A stretch of 64,000 nt of DNA from Sphingomonas profundi (GCF_009739515.1 NZ_CP046535.1:3286001-3350000); one strand, 5' to 3'; counted from the first letter of the stretch, positions 1 through 8,779 are shown. Notes: generated by a model from the sequence alone, not told the origin. Made by a program: numbers and translations.

Positions 1-2
1 GG

Positions 3-596
3 CTGGGGCGGGTGCTGCGCGATTTCGCCGCCGCCTTTCCCACCGTCACCTTGCGCCTGCACGTCGAGGCGCTGGGCGCGGTGACGGCGCTGGTGCTGGA
101 CGGCAAGGCGGTTATCGGCATCTCCGGCCCGCTGGCGATCGGCACGGCGGAGATCGAGGCGGTGGCGGCCGGGCTGGTGGCGATGGTGCCGGTGGCGGCG
201 CCCGATCATCCGCTCGCCCGCATGGCGCCGATCGCTCCGGGCGCGACGCGCGACCATGTCCAGCTGGTGCTGACCGATCGCTCGCCGCTGACGACGGGCC
301 GCGACTTCTCGGTGATGAGCCCGCGCACCTGGCGGCTGGCCGATCTCGGCGCCAAGCATGCGCTGCTGCGCGAGGGGATCGGCTGGGGCAACATGCCGCT
401 GGGCCTGATCGAGCCGGATCTAGTCGCCGGCACGCTCGTGCGGCTGGAGCTGCCGGAGCAGACGGGCGGCCTCTACCGCTTCTCCGGCATATGGCGGCGG
501 GACGTGCCGCCGGGGCCGGCGGCGGGCTGGCTGCTGCGCCAGTTCATCGAACGCGGCCGGCAGGATGGCGACACGCCCGGCATGGCAGATGTATGA
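3..596 (+). CDS. LysR-family transcriptional regulator, C-terminal part (5' end outside window)
   Basis: The reading frame is already open at the left edge and ends at TGA 594-596, so only the effector-binding part of the gene is present, about 197 residues. The opening FPTVTLRLHVEALGAV and the later VPVAAPDHPLARM fit the substrate-binding domain of LysR-type regulators. The DNA-binding helix-turn-helix would lie upstream. LysR proteins act as tetramers whose C-terminal periplasmic-binding-like fold senses a small ligand, and they usually control a divergent neighbour, which is not visible here. The family is clear from the domain; the effector cannot be inferred. Confidence 0.85.
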   Translation: MGRVLRDFAAAFPTVTLRLHVEALGAVTALVLDGKAVIGISGPLAIGTAEIEAVAAGLVAMVPVAAPDHPLARMAPIAPGATRDHVQLVLTDRSPLTTGRDFSVMSPRTWRLADLGAKHALLREGIGWGNMPLGLIEPDLVAGTLVRLELPEQTGGLYRFSGIWRRDVPPGPAAGWLLRQFIERGRQDGDTPGMADV

Positions 597-779
597 GGCC
601 GCCGGGTCGTAAAACCGTGCCGCTCTACTCTCCGTCCGGGGCGACTATCGCCGAATAGGCGTACCCTGTCGCCGACATGTCGGCTCCGCGACTTCGCCGC
701 CGCGCATGGCCACGCCGAAAAGTCGGTCGTTTTCTCTTTGGTAAGTTGCTGGTGGCATGAGCGATGCGACCCATACGCC

Positions 780-3092
780 ATGCCAGCATCCCCGCCCCCC
801 CGCCGGACCGGTTCCACCAGGCTGAATGCGCGGCTTCTCGCGCTGGCGATCGGCGTCGCCTGCGTCCTCAGCATGCTGATGCTGCTCGATCCGATCGAGA
901 CCGGCATCCGCGTGCTGCGCGACAAGATCCGCAGCCACCCGGCCAGCGGTTCGGTGGTCGTCGTCGCGCTGGACGATCGCAGCCTGGCCGAGATCGGCGA
1001 GGCGCCGTGGCCGCACGCCGCCGTGGCGACGATGCTCACCCGCCTGACCGCGGCGGGCGCCCGGCGGGTGGAGATCGACCTCGATCTCTCGGCCGGCCGG
1101 TCCGCCGGCGACGCCAGCCTGCCGGTGGCGATGCGGGCCGCACAAGGCAGGGTGATCCTGCCGGCGCGATTCGCCGTCGATCACGTCACCGGCCAGCCGT
1201 CGTACATGCGTCCGCCGGCATCGCTGGCGCGATTCGCCACCATCGCCAACACCAACATCTGGGTGCAGCGCGGCGGCAACGTCTGGTACATGCCCTATGC
1301 CGTTTCGAGCCAAGGGGCGGTGCTGCCCTCGCTCGCCGCGCTGCTCGGCGGCGTGGCCGGCCAGCCCGGCGATCTCTACCCGATCGACTATGCGATCGAC
1401 CTGCGATCGATCCCGGTGATCAGCGCCGCCGACATCGTCGCGGGTCGCTGGCGACCGGCCGATGTTGCCGGCAAGGACGTGCTGATCGGCCAGACCTCGT
1501 CGGCCAGCCAGCGTTACTTCGCCCCCGGCTACGGTCTCGCGCCGGGCATCTTCGTGCATGCGGTGGCGATCGAGACGCTGCGCGGCGGCCGGCCGGTTGC
1601 GCTCGGCTGGCCGTGGACGATCGCCTTCGCCGCGCTGGTGGCCGGCCTGTTCCTGTTCGCCCGCCACCGGGCCGCCGCGCGCACCGTGCTGGCGGCGGGG
1701 GCGCTTATGCTGCTGATCGTGCCGATCGTGCTGGAACGGTTCCACATCTTCACCGCGATCACGCCCGGCCTCTCGCTGCTGGCCATCGTCGCCGGCGCGC
1801 GGCTGTGGACGAACTTCCGCCGATCGTACCAGGCGCGCGGCACGACGAACCCGATCTCCGGCCTGCCCAACCTGCAGGCGCTGCGGCAGGCGGCGATCGT
1901 CTCCACCAACACGGTCGTCATGGCGCGCATCCTGAACTTCGCCGAGGCGCTGACCGCGCTGCCGCCCGATTCGGAGCGGGACATGGTGAACCAGATCGTC
2001 AAGCGGCTGGGCTTCGGCGCGGGTGGAGCCACCATCTACCATTCGGACGACGGCATCTTCCTGTGGCTGGACGACGGTAGCGACACCGAGGGCCTGTCCG
2101 ATCAGCTCGGCGCGCTGCACGCCCTGTTCCGCAGCCCGGTGATCGTCGCCGACCGGCTCGTCGATCTCTCGATCAGCTTCGGCCTGGACAATGATCGCTC
2201 CCGCACGGTGATGCAGCGCGTCTCCTCCGCGCTGGTCGCGGCGGACCGGGCGGCGAGCGAGGGGCAGCGCTGGATGACCTACGATCCGGCGGCGCTGGAG
2301 GATGCCGAGTGGCGCATGTCGCTGCTCGCCCGGCTGGATCAGGCGATCGACAATGGCGAGATCTGGCTCGCCTACCAGCCGAAGATCGCGCTCGATACCG
2401 GGCGCATCGTCGGCGTCGAGGCGCTGGCGCGGTGGACCCATCCGGACAAGGGCGACATCCCGCCGATCCAGTTCATCGCCGCGGCCGAGCGCAGCGGCCG
2501 TATCGACAGGCTGACGGCGCACGTGCTGGATACGGCCGTGGCCACGGCGGCGATGATAAACCGCACCTACCGGGGCTTCAGCGTCGCCGTGAACCTCTCG
2601 CCGCGCCTGCTCGACCGGCCGGATCTGGCCGCGATGGTGGAAGAGGTGCTCGCCCGCCACCGGCTGCCCGGCCATCTGCTGTGTCTGGAAGTCACCGAGA
2701 CGATGGCGATGGTCGATCAGGAGAAGGCGCTGCTCAACCTGAAGTCGCTGAGCGCGCTGGGCGTGCAGCTTTCGATCGACGATTACGGCACCGGCTTCTC
2801 GACGCTCGAATATCTGCGCATGATCCCGGCCGGTGAAATCAAGATCGATCGCAGTTTCATCAGCATGCTGGAGAAATCGCAGAGCGACCGGATCATGGTC
2901 CATTCCACGATCCAGCTCGCCCACTCGCTCGGCCGCAAGGTGGTGGCGGAGGGTGTCGAGACGGCGGCCACGCTGAACGAATTGAAGCTGATGCAGTGCG
3001 ATTACGTGCAGGGCTACTTCACCGGCCGGCCCAACCCGCTGCCGGTACTGGTAGATCTGCTGCGGAACCGCCGGATGGAGCAGGCGGCATGA
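780..3092 (+). CDS. CHASE2 sensor with degenerate GGDEF and intact EAL domain (c-di-GMP phosphodiesterase)
   Basis: A 770-aa membrane signalling protein. One N-terminal transmembrane segment (about residues 15-35) is followed by an extracytoplasmic CHASE2 sensor to about 270 (VVVVALDDRSLAEIG), further membrane helices (about 275-350), a GGDEF-like domain and a C-terminal EAL domain. The GGDEF signature is replaced by SDDGIF, so cyclase activity is unlikely. The EAL domain keeps GVEALARW, the Asn of VNLSPRLL, ExTE, DDYGTGFSTL, KIDRSF, the Glu of VVAEGVET and QGYF, so it should hydrolyse cyclic di-GMP. ATG 780 was chosen; an in-frame TTG at 738 would add 14 residues with no membrane logic. Confidence 0.9.
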   Translation: MPASPPPRRTGSTRLNARLLALAIGVACVLSMLMLLDPIETGIRVLRDKIRSHPASGSVVVVALDDRSLAEIGEAPWPHAAVATMLTRLTAAGARRVEIDLDLSAGRSAGDASLPVAMRAAQGRVILPARFAVDHVTGQPSYMRPPASLARFATIANTNIWVQRGGNVWYMPYAVSSQGAVLPSLAALLGGVAGQPGDLYPIDYAIDLRSIPVISAADIVAGRWRPADVAGKDVLIGQTSSASQRYFAPGYGLAPGIFVHAVAIETLRGGRPVALGWPWTIAFAALVAGLFLFARHRAAARTVLAAGALMLLIVPIVLERFHIFTAITPGLSLLAIVAGARLWTNFRRSYQARGTTNPISGLPNLQALRQAAIVSTNTVVMARILNFAEALTALPPDSERDMVNQIVKRLGFGAGGATIYHSDDGIFLWLDDGSDTEGLSDQLGALHALFRSPVIVADRLVDLSISFGLDNDRSRTVMQRVSSALVAADRAASEGQRWMTYDPAALEDAEWRMSLLARLDQAIDNGEIWLAYQPKIALDTGRIVGVEALARWTHPDKGDIPPIQFIAAAERSGRIDRLTAHVLDTAVATAAMINRTYRGFSVAVNLSPRLLDRPDLAAMVEEVLARHRLPGHLLCLEVTETMAMVDQEKALLNLKSLSALGVQLSIDDYGTGFSTLEYLRMIPAGEIKIDRSFISMLEKSQSDRIMVHSTIQLAHSLGRKVVAEGVETAATLNELKLMQCDYVQGYFTGRPNPLPVLVDLLRNRRMEQAA

Positions 3093-3119
3093 AAATCTTC
3101 ACCTTGCGTTAACCATCTA

Positions 3120-3148
3120 TTGTTAACCTTAGTCAACTGCGTTAATGA
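3120..3148 (+). promoter_or_regulatory. candidate sigma-70 promoter of the small peptide gene
   Basis: TTGTTA (3120-3125) and TAATGA (3143-3148) are separated by 17 bases. They lie in an unusually AT-rich patch that also holds two GTTAACC repeats (one starting near 3109, the other at 3122). Transcription would start near 3155, just before the hairpin ahead of the peptide gene. This is inferred from sequence only. Confidence 0.4.
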
Positions 3149-3152
3149 CGCT

Positions 3153-3183
3153 CCTGTCGGCTGGTCGCGGCCGACCGAACAGG
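3153..3183 (+). promoter_or_regulatory. leader hairpin that can pair with half of the Shine-Dalgarno sequence
   Basis: GTCGGC (3156-3161) is the exact complement of GCCGAC (3170-3175). CCT at 3153-3155 can pair with AGG at 3181-3183, which is the first half of the AGGAGG ribosome-binding site of the peptide gene. The alternative pairing CCTGT/ACAGG occludes the same bases. The fold could therefore gate translation, as an RNA thermometer or a protein-binding leader would. This is an inference from base pairing. Confidence 0.4.
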
Positions 3184-3192
3184 AGGGTCGCA

Positions 3193-3297
3193 ATGAACAC
3201 CATCAGGCAGGTTCGTCGTCACACACCCGTCATCAACGGTCAGGCTATCCGGTTCAACTTCTGGGATTGGCTGTTCGGCGGTGCCGACTGGGGCTGA
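3193..3297 (+). CDS. small Trp-rich protein of 34 aa, unknown function
   Basis: ATG 3193 sits six bases after a perfect AGGAGG (3181-3186), and the frame ends at TGA 3295-3297. The N-terminal half is basic and polar (RQVRRH, then TPVINGQ). The C-terminal half is hydrophobic and aromatic, ending FNFWDWLFGGADWG with three tryptophans. There is no signal peptide and no full-length membrane helix. A promoter-like pair, a leader hairpin and a strong intrinsic terminator make it a self-contained transcription unit. I do not recognise the family. It could be a small regulatory or membrane-surface protein, or a peptide precursor, although no maturation gene is adjacent. Confidence 0.6.
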   Translation: MNTIRQVRRHTPVINGQAIRFNFWDWLFGGADWG

Positions 3298-3320
3298 TCG
3301 CCCCTCTTGATCTTCGCGCG

Positions 3321-3350
3321 AAAAGCCCCGCCTCGCCGGGGCTTTTCTTT
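3321..3350 (+). terminator. intrinsic terminator after the peptide gene
   Basis: AAAAGCCCC and GGGGCTTTT form a strong GC stem flanked by A and T runs, followed by CTTT. It ends the peptide transcript and, being symmetrical, may work in both directions. Confidence 0.85.
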
Positions 3351-3413
3351 GCCCGCCATGTGCCGCCCGCATCGCTTGCGCGGCTATCGGCCAGCTGATA
3401 GCGCACGCCCGCT

Positions 3414-4673
3414 TTGCCAGCCCATTCCCGCATCACGCGCCTGGCGCCGGGCTCATGGCGTTCCGCCCTGGCCGGCGCGATCCTGCTGCTGTGCGGCCTC
3501 GCCTTGCTGCTGGCGGCGATCGGCACCCTCCGCCCGACCGGTCGAGCCGAGCGCCGGCCGCCGCCGGTTAGCGCGAATGCCCCCGCCCCGGCCGGGCCGC
3601 TGCCCGCCGTCGAGCCGCTGATCGTGCGCGAGATGACGCCGGATGCCGCGCGACGGATCAACGCCGCCGTGCCGTTCGTCGCCGGCCCGGTGCCGCCCGC
3701 GCCCCCGTTCCGCTTCACGGGCGACCCGGCCGAGCGCGAGCGCGCGCTCGCCTGCCTCGCCAGCGCCCTGTGGTACGAGGCCGGCAACGATCCGGTCGGC
3801 CAGCAGGCGGTGGCGCAGGTGGTGCTGAACCGGCTGCGCCACCCGGCCTATCCCAAATCGATCTGCGGCGTGGTGTTCCAGGGGGCGGAGCGGCGCACCG
3901 GCTGCCAGTTCACCTTCACCTGCGATGGCGCGCTCGCCCGCCGGCCGGCGCCACCGGCGTGGCAGGCGGCGCGCGGCGTGGCGGCCAAGGCGCTGGACGG
4001 CTTCGTCTACAAGCCGGTGGGCACGGCGACGCACTACCATACCGACTGGGTGGTGCCGTACTGGAGCGCGACGCTGGACAAGATCGCGCAGGTCCACACC
4101 CACCTGTTCTTCCGCTGGCGCGGCGGGTGGGGCCGGCCCGCCGCCCTCGTCCGCGCCTATCAGGGTCCGGAACCGCTCGATCCGCGCATCGCCTGGGCGG
4201 CCGATCCGGCACTGGCGCCGCCCGGCGCGCCGGCGGCACCCGGCGCGCTCGCCGCCTTCGCCGCGCTGCCGCCGGAGCGCGAGACCCTGTTCATCCCCGG
4301 TTTGCCGACGGCGGCGCTGAAGGGCGCGATCGTGCGGCTGATGGACGCCGAGCGGGCTGAATACGGCCTCCAGCTCGATCCCGCCGCCTTTCCCGGCAGC
4401 TATGCGATCGTGGCGCTGGCGATCTGCCGGGACAAGCCGGCCTGCACGGTAACGGGCTGGACGCGGCCCGATCGCATCCCGCACGCGCTGCCGGTGCCGA
4501 TGCCGGCGATGCGCGCCGCCGCCTTCCTCTACCGGAAGACGGCGAGCGGGCGCGAGGACGCCTATTGGAACTGCCGCCAGTTCACCCGCGATAACCGGGA
4601 GCAGTGCCTGCCCGGCACGGAGCCGGAGACCACCGCGCCGACATCCACCCCGGCCACCCCGCCAGTCGGCTGA
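3414..4673 (+). CDS. SleB-family cell wall hydrolase, membrane anchored
   Basis: About 419 aa. A hydrophobic segment near residues 18-40 anchors the protein, a Pro/Ala-rich linker follows, and the SleB hydrolase domain spans about 105-230. It opens ALACLASALWYEAGNDPVGQ, containing the conserved Glu of this lytic-transglycosylase-like family, and continues VAQVVLNR and QFTFTCDG. The known role is cleavage of peptidoglycan glycan strands during wall remodelling. The C-terminal 190 residues have no domain I recognise. The TTG start has no good ribosome-binding site, so the true start may differ by a few codons. It is convergent with recQ, leaving only 12 bases between stops. Confidence 0.85.
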   Translation: MPAHSRITRLAPGSWRSALAGAILLLCGLALLLAAIGTLRPTGRAERRPPPVSANAPAPAGPLPAVEPLIVREMTPDAARRINAAVPFVAGPVPPAPPFRFTGDPAERERALACLASALWYEAGNDPVGQQAVAQVVLNRLRHPAYPKSICGVVFQGAERRTGCQFTFTCDGALARRPAPPAWQAARGVAAKALDGFVYKPVGTATHYHTDWVVPYWSATLDKIAQVHTHLFFRWRGGWGRPAALVRAYQGPEPLDPRIAWAADPALAPPGAPAAPGALAAFAALPPERETLFIPGLPTAALKGAIVRLMDAERAEYGLQLDPAAFPGSYAIVALAICRDKPACTVTGWTRPDRIPHALPVPMPAMRAAAFLYRKTASGREDAYWNCRQFTRDNREQCLPGTEPETTAPTSTPATPPVG

Positions 4674-4685
4674 GTCGGCGCGCGC

Positions 4686-6449
4686 CTATCCGTGGTTCCG
4701 GATGGCGGCGAGGAAGGCGTCGCCATAGGCGTCCAGCTTGCGCGCGCCGACGCCGCTGATCTGGCCGAGCGCGTGCAGCGAGCCCGGGCGGAACGCCGCC
4801 ATCTCGCGCAGCGTGGCATCGTGGAACACGACGTAGGGCGGCACGCCCTGCTCCTTCGCGATCTCCCGGCGGGTCGCGCGCAGCGCCTCGAACAGCGGGT
4901 CGGCCGGCCCGTCGTCGGTGCCGCCGCGTCGCTTGGCGGTGCTGCGCGCCGGCGGCTTGACGATCGCCACCGGCACCTCGCCCTTCAGGATGGCGCGCGC
5001 CGCCGGCCCGAAGGAGAGGCCGCCAAACTCGTCCGCGCGCAGCGCATCGCGCGCCAGCAGCGCCCGCGCGACCGGCTTGACCAGGCGCAGCTCCGTCTCG
5101 TCGGCGATGCCGAACACGGAGAGCTTGTCGTGGCCGAACTGGCGCACCCTCTCGGTATCCCGGCCCGCCAGCACGTCGGCCAGATGGGTGATGCCGAAGC
5201 GCATCTCGGTGCGGAAGGCGGCGGAGAGCAGCTTGCGCGCCGCCTCCGTGGCATCCAGCGAGGCGGGCGGGCTCAGGCAATTGTCGCAATTGCCGCACCG
5301 CTCCGGCGGATCCTCGCCGAAGTGGCGCAGCAGGATCGCGCGGCGGCACGTCGCCGCCTCCACCAGCGCGCCCAGCGCGTTCAGCCGCTGCCGCTCACCC
5401 TCCTGCCGGTCCGCGCCCACCTCCTCGGAGATCCGGCGGCGGGCGCGGCTGAAATCGTCCGCCCCCCAGAACAGGTGGGCCACAGCCGGGTCGCCGTCGC
5501 GGCCGGCGCGGCCGGTCTCCTGATAATAGGCCTCGATCGATTTGGGCAGGCCGGCATGGGCGACGAAGCGCACGTCCGGCTTGTCGATGCCCATGCCGAA
5601 GGCGATCGTGGCGCACATCACCATATCCTCCGACGCGACGAAATCGCGCTGGTTGCGCGCCCGCACGGCGGCATCGAGCCCGGCATGATAGGCGCGCGCC
5701 GGCCGCCCCGCCTCGGCCAAGGTGGCGGCCAGCCGCTCGGTGGCGTCGCGGCTGGGCGCGTAGACGATGCCGGGGCCGGGATGCTCGCGCACCAGCGCCT
5801 TCAACTGCTGCGGCAGGCCGTCTCGTGGGGAGATGGCGTAGCGGATGTTCGGCCGGTCGAACCCGGCGAGCACCAGCCCCTCCTCCGGTATGCCCAGCTG
5901 CGCCAATATGTCCGCCCGCGTGTGGCGATCGGCGGTGGCGGTGAGGGCCAGGCGCGGGATCTCCGGATGCGCCTCCACCAGCCCGCGCAGCAGGCGATAG
6001 TCGGGGCGGAAATCATGCCCCCACTCGGAAACGCAATGCGCCTCGTCGATGGCGATCAGGGCGAGCGGCACGCGATCGATCAGCCGGCGGAAACCGTCGG
6101 TCGAGGCGCGCTCCGGCGCTGCGTAGAGCAGGTCCAGCTCGCCCGCGCGGAAGCGGGCGAGCGTCTCGTCGCGATTGTCGTCGGCGGAGGTGAGGGCGGC
6201 GGCGCGGATGCCCACCGCCTCGGCGGATCGCACCTGATCGTGCATCAGCGCGATCAGCGGCGAGATGACGAGGCCGGTGCCGGGGCGGCACAGCGCCGGG
6301 ATCTGGTAGGTCAGCGACTTGCCGGCGCCCGTCGGCATCACGGCCAAGGTGTGCGCGCCGACCATCACGCGATCGATCACGTCGCGCTGGCGGCCGCGGA
6401 AGTCGGTATAGCCGAATGTGGTGTGAAGAGCTTCGTGGGGCGTGGGCAT
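4686..6449 (-). CDS. recQ: ATP-dependent DNA helicase RecQ
   Basis: A 587-aa 3'-5' superfamily 2 helicase acting in recombination and fork repair. Visible motifs are the Q-motif region FGYTDFRGRQRDVI, Walker A MPTGAGKSL, DEAH in AIDEAHCVSEWGHDFRP and motif VI QETGRAGRDG. A zinc-binding cysteine set CGNCDNC lies in the RQC region, and a C-terminal HRDC domain covers about residues 510-587 (LHALGQISGVGARKLDAYG). Length and domain order match bacterial RecQ. ATG 6449 precedes the family's usual N-terminus. Confidence 0.95.
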   Translation of the reverse strand: MPTPHEALHTTFGYTDFRGRQRDVIDRVMVGAHTLAVMPTGAGKSLTYQIPALCRPGTGLVISPLIALMHDQVRSAEAVGIRAAALTSADDNRDETLARFRAGELDLLYAAPERASTDGFRRLIDRVPLALIAIDEAHCVSEWGHDFRPDYRLLRGLVEAHPEIPRLALTATADRHTRADILAQLGIPEEGLVLAGFDRPNIRYAISPRDGLPQQLKALVREHPGPGIVYAPSRDATERLAATLAEAGRPARAYHAGLDAAVRARNQRDFVASEDMVMCATIAFGMGIDKPDVRFVAHAGLPKSIEAYYQETGRAGRDGDPAVAHLFWGADDFSRARRRISEEVGADRQEGERQRLNALGALVEAATCRRAILLRHFGEDPPERCGNCDNCLSPPASLDATEAARKLLSAAFRTEMRFGITHLADVLAGRDTERVRQFGHDKLSVFGIADETELRLVKPVARALLARDALRADEFGGLSFGPAARAILKGEVPVAIVKPPARSTAKRRGGTDDGPADPLFEALRATRREIAKEQGVPPYVVFHDATLREMAAFRPGSLHALGQISGVGARKLDAYGDAFLAAIRNHG

Positions 6450-6486
6450 CGCGCTGCGTTAACCGCTGGCGCGGCTCAGGACCACC

Positions 6487-6514
6487 CGCCCGCCCGCATC
6501 ATCGCGGGCGGGTG
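6487..6514. terminator. GC-rich hairpin between recQ and the PRC-barrel gene
   Basis: CGCCCGCCCGC (6487-6497) and GCGGGCGGGTG (6504-6514) form an 11-bp stem with one G-T pair and a six-base loop. It lies directly downstream of the PRC-barrel gene on the minus strand. There is no T tract, so it may be a 3'-end-stabilising or weak termination structure rather than a classical terminator. Confidence 0.5.
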
Positions 6515-6517
6515 CCC

Positions 6518-6898
6518 CTAGAGCGAGAGGTCGACCGGCGCCACGCCGTAATAGTTCGCGACCCGATCGGCATAGGCCTGGTTGAACTCCGGCGCGTTGC
6601 TCGCCCAGCTTGGCCCACCCTCCAGCAGGCGCTTGTCGATCGTCACGACATAGCCGTCGGCGACATGATCGTAGGCCAGGCTCTCGAACGGCAGCGGATA
6701 GAAGCTCTTGCCCATCCCCAGGAAGCCACCGAGGCTGAGCACGGCGTAGGTCGCCTGCCCCGTCCGCTTGTTGATCATGAAGCTGTGGACGCTGCCCAGC
6801 GACGCACCGTCGCGCGTCACCACCTTGGTTCCGTCCACCTTGTTGGAGGCGAGCAGCAGGTTGGTGGGCTCGATGGCGGAGTCTGGCTTATCGGACAT
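6518..6898 (-). CDS. PRC-barrel domain protein
   Basis: A 126-aa soluble protein. The PRC-barrel beta fold begins near residue 14 (LLLASNKVDGTKVVTRDGASLGSV), continues VHSFMINKRTGQATYAVLSLGG and closes with a C-terminal helical tail. Such free-standing PRC-barrel proteins are commonly stress-induced in alphaproteobacteria, but their biochemical role is not established. The upstream GGAAC-N16-GGTT element supports general-stress control. AGGAG lies upstream of ATG 6898. Confidence 0.85.
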   Translation of the reverse strand: MSDKPDSAIEPTNLLLASNKVDGTKVVTRDGASLGSVHSFMINKRTGQATYAVLSLGGFLGMGKSFYPLPFESLAYDHVADGYVVTIDKRLLEGGPSWASNAPEFNQAYADRVANYYGVAPVDLSL

Positions 6899-6922
6899 GC
6901 GGCTTCTCCTGTTCGGGGAAGC

Positions 6923-6948
6923 AAACCGTCCGTCGCGCCGGTCGTTCC
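6923..6948 (-). promoter_or_regulatory. candidate sigma-EcfG promoter for the PRC-barrel gene
   Basis: Read on the minus strand, GGAAC (6948-6944) is followed after 16 bases by GGTT (6927-6924). The alphaproteobacterial general-stress sigma factor EcfG recognises GGAAC-N16/17-CGTT, so there is one mismatch. The site lies 25-50 bases before the start codon. Confidence 0.5.
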
Positions 6949-6952
6949 CCCG

Positions 6953-8779
6953 TCACGCGTCCGCCATCTCCTCGGCGACGCCCGCCTCGCGCTCGGCCTG
7001 CTGGCGGGTCCACATCTCGGCGTAGAGGCCGCGCGCCTCCAGCAGCGCCGCGTGGGTGCCGCGCTCCGCCACGCGGCCCGCCTCCAGCACGACGATCTCG
7101 TCGGCATGGACCACGGTGGAGAGGCGGTGAGCGATGACGATCGTGGTCCGCCGCTCCGATATGCGCTCCAGCGTGTCCTGGATCGCCGCCTCGGTGCGGC
7201 TGTCCAGCGCGGACGTCGCCTCGTCGAGGATCAGGATCGGCGGATTCTTGAGCAGGGTGCGGGCGATCGCCACGCGCTGCTTCTCCCCGCCGGACAGCTT
7301 CAGCCCGCGCTCGCCGACGCGCGTCTCATAGCCCTGCGGCAGCGAGAGGATGAAGTCGTGGATCGCGGCCCCCCGCGCCGCCGCCTCGATCTCCGCCTGG
7401 CTCGCGCCTTCCCGGCCATAGCCGATATTGTAGCCGATCGTGTCGTTGAACAGCACGGTATCCTGCGGCACGATGCCGATCCGCGCGCGCAGGGAGGCCT
7501 GCGTCACGCCGCGAATGTCCTGCCCGTCGATCGTGATGCGCCCGCCCGATACCTCGTAGAAGCGGTAGAGCAGCCGCGCGAGGGTGGACTTGCCCGCGCC
7601 GGACGGGCCGACCACCGCCAGCGTCCGCCCGGCCGGGATCGCCAGATCCACGTCGCGCAGGATCGATCGCTCGGGATCGTAGGCGAAGTCCACGCCCTCG
7701 AACCGCACCGCGCCGCCGCTCACCGCCAGGGGCGCGGCGTCGGCCGCGTCGGACACCTCGGTCGGCGTGTCGATCAGGCCGAACATCGCCTCCATGTCGA
7801 TCAGCCCCTGGCGGATCTCGCGATAGACCATGCCCAGCATGTCGAGCGGCCGGAAGAGCTGGGCCAGCAGCGTGTTCACCAGCACCACGTCGCCCGTGGT
7901 GAAGATCCCGCGGCTCCACCCCCACACGGTATAGCCCATCGCGCCCGCCATCATCAGGTTGGTGATGAGCGACTGGCCGATGTTGAGCGCGCCGAGCGAC
8001 GCCTGATTCTTCACCGCCGCATCGGTGTAGCTGCGCACCGCCGCGTCGTAGCGGCGCGCCTCGCGCTCCTCCGCGCTGAAATATTTGACCGTCTCGTAGT
8101 TCAGGAGCGAATCGACCGCGCGCGCGACGGCGTGGGTATCGTGCTCCACCATCTCGCGGCGCATCCGCGTCCGCCAGTCCGTCACCACGCGGGTGAAGGC
8201 GACATAGGCGCAGACCATCACCAGCGTGGCCGCCACCAGCCCCCAGCCGAACTTCACGAGGAAGATCACGCAGACGGCGGTCAGCTCGATGATCGTCGGC
8301 GCGATGTTGAACAGCAGGAAGTAGAGCATCGTGTCGATGCTCTTGGTGCCGCGCTCCACCACCTTGGTCACGGCGCCGGTCCGCCGGTTGAGGTGGAAGC
8401 GCAGCGAGAGCGCGTGCAGGTGGCGGAACACGTCCTCGCTCAGCCGGCGGGCGGCATCCTGCCCCACCCGCTCGAAGATGGTGTTGCGCAGATTGTCGAA
8501 CAGCACGCCGCCGAAGCGCGCGCCGGCATAGGCCGCCACCAGCGCCACGGCCAGCATCACCGCCGGTTCGGCCCCCGGCGTCATGCGATCGATCGCGGCC
8601 TTGTAGGCGAACGGCATCACCAGCACCGTGGCCTTCGCCACCAGCACCAGCAGCAGCGATACCGCCACCCGCGCCTTCAGCGCCGGCGCATCGGCCGGCC
8701 ACAGATAGGGGACGAAGCGGCGGAGGATGGCGAAGCCCTGCTCGGGCATGGCGGTGGCGGTCGGGCGATCGGGCGGCAT
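6953..8779 (-). CDS. Atm1/HMT1-type ABC exporter (fused permease-ATPase)
   Basis: A 608-aa half-transporter. Six membrane helices occupy about residues 35-330, and the nucleotide-binding domain begins near 360. It has Walker A GPSGAGKSTLARLL, Q-loop VPQDTVLFNDTIGYN, signature LSGGEKQRVAIARTLL, Walker B ILILDEATSALD and the H-loop IAHRLSTV. The long N-terminal stretch and the pattern LYFLLFNIAPTIIEL resemble the Atm1 group, which exports glutathione-linked persulfides or metals in alphaproteobacteria. It would act as an inner-membrane homodimer. Substrate is inferred from family only. Confidence 0.9.
   Translation of the reverse strand: MPPDRPTATAMPEQGFAILRRFVPYLWPADAPALKARVAVSLLLVLVAKATVLVMPFAYKAAIDRMTPGAEPAVMLAVALVAAYAGARFGGVLFDNLRNTIFERVGQDAARRLSEDVFRHLHALSLRFHLNRRTGAVTKVVERGTKSIDTMLYFLLFNIAPTIIELTAVCVIFLVKFGWGLVAATLVMVCAYVAFTRVVTDWRTRMRREMVEHDTHAVARAVDSLLNYETVKYFSAEEREARRYDAAVRSYTDAAVKNQASLGALNIGQSLITNLMMAGAMGYTVWGWSRGIFTTGDVVLVNTLLAQLFRPLDMLGMVYREIRQGLIDMEAMFGLIDTPTEVSDAADAAPLAVSGGAVRFEGVDFAYDPERSILRDVDLAIPAGRTLAVVGPSGAGKSTLARLLYRFYEVSGGRITIDGQDIRGVTQASLRARIGIVPQDTVLFNDTIGYNIGYGREGASQAEIEAAARGAAIHDFILSLPQGYETRVGERGLKLSGGEKQRVAIARTLLKNPPILILDEATSALDSRTEAAIQDTLERISERRTTIVIAHRLSTVVHADEIVVLEAGRVAERGTHAALLEARGLYAEMWTRQQAEREAGVAEEMADA

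Noticed and set aside
645-2924. Open frame of 759 codons opposite the CHASE2-EAL gene
   Set aside because: Shadow of the plus-strand gene, with no recognisable protein features.
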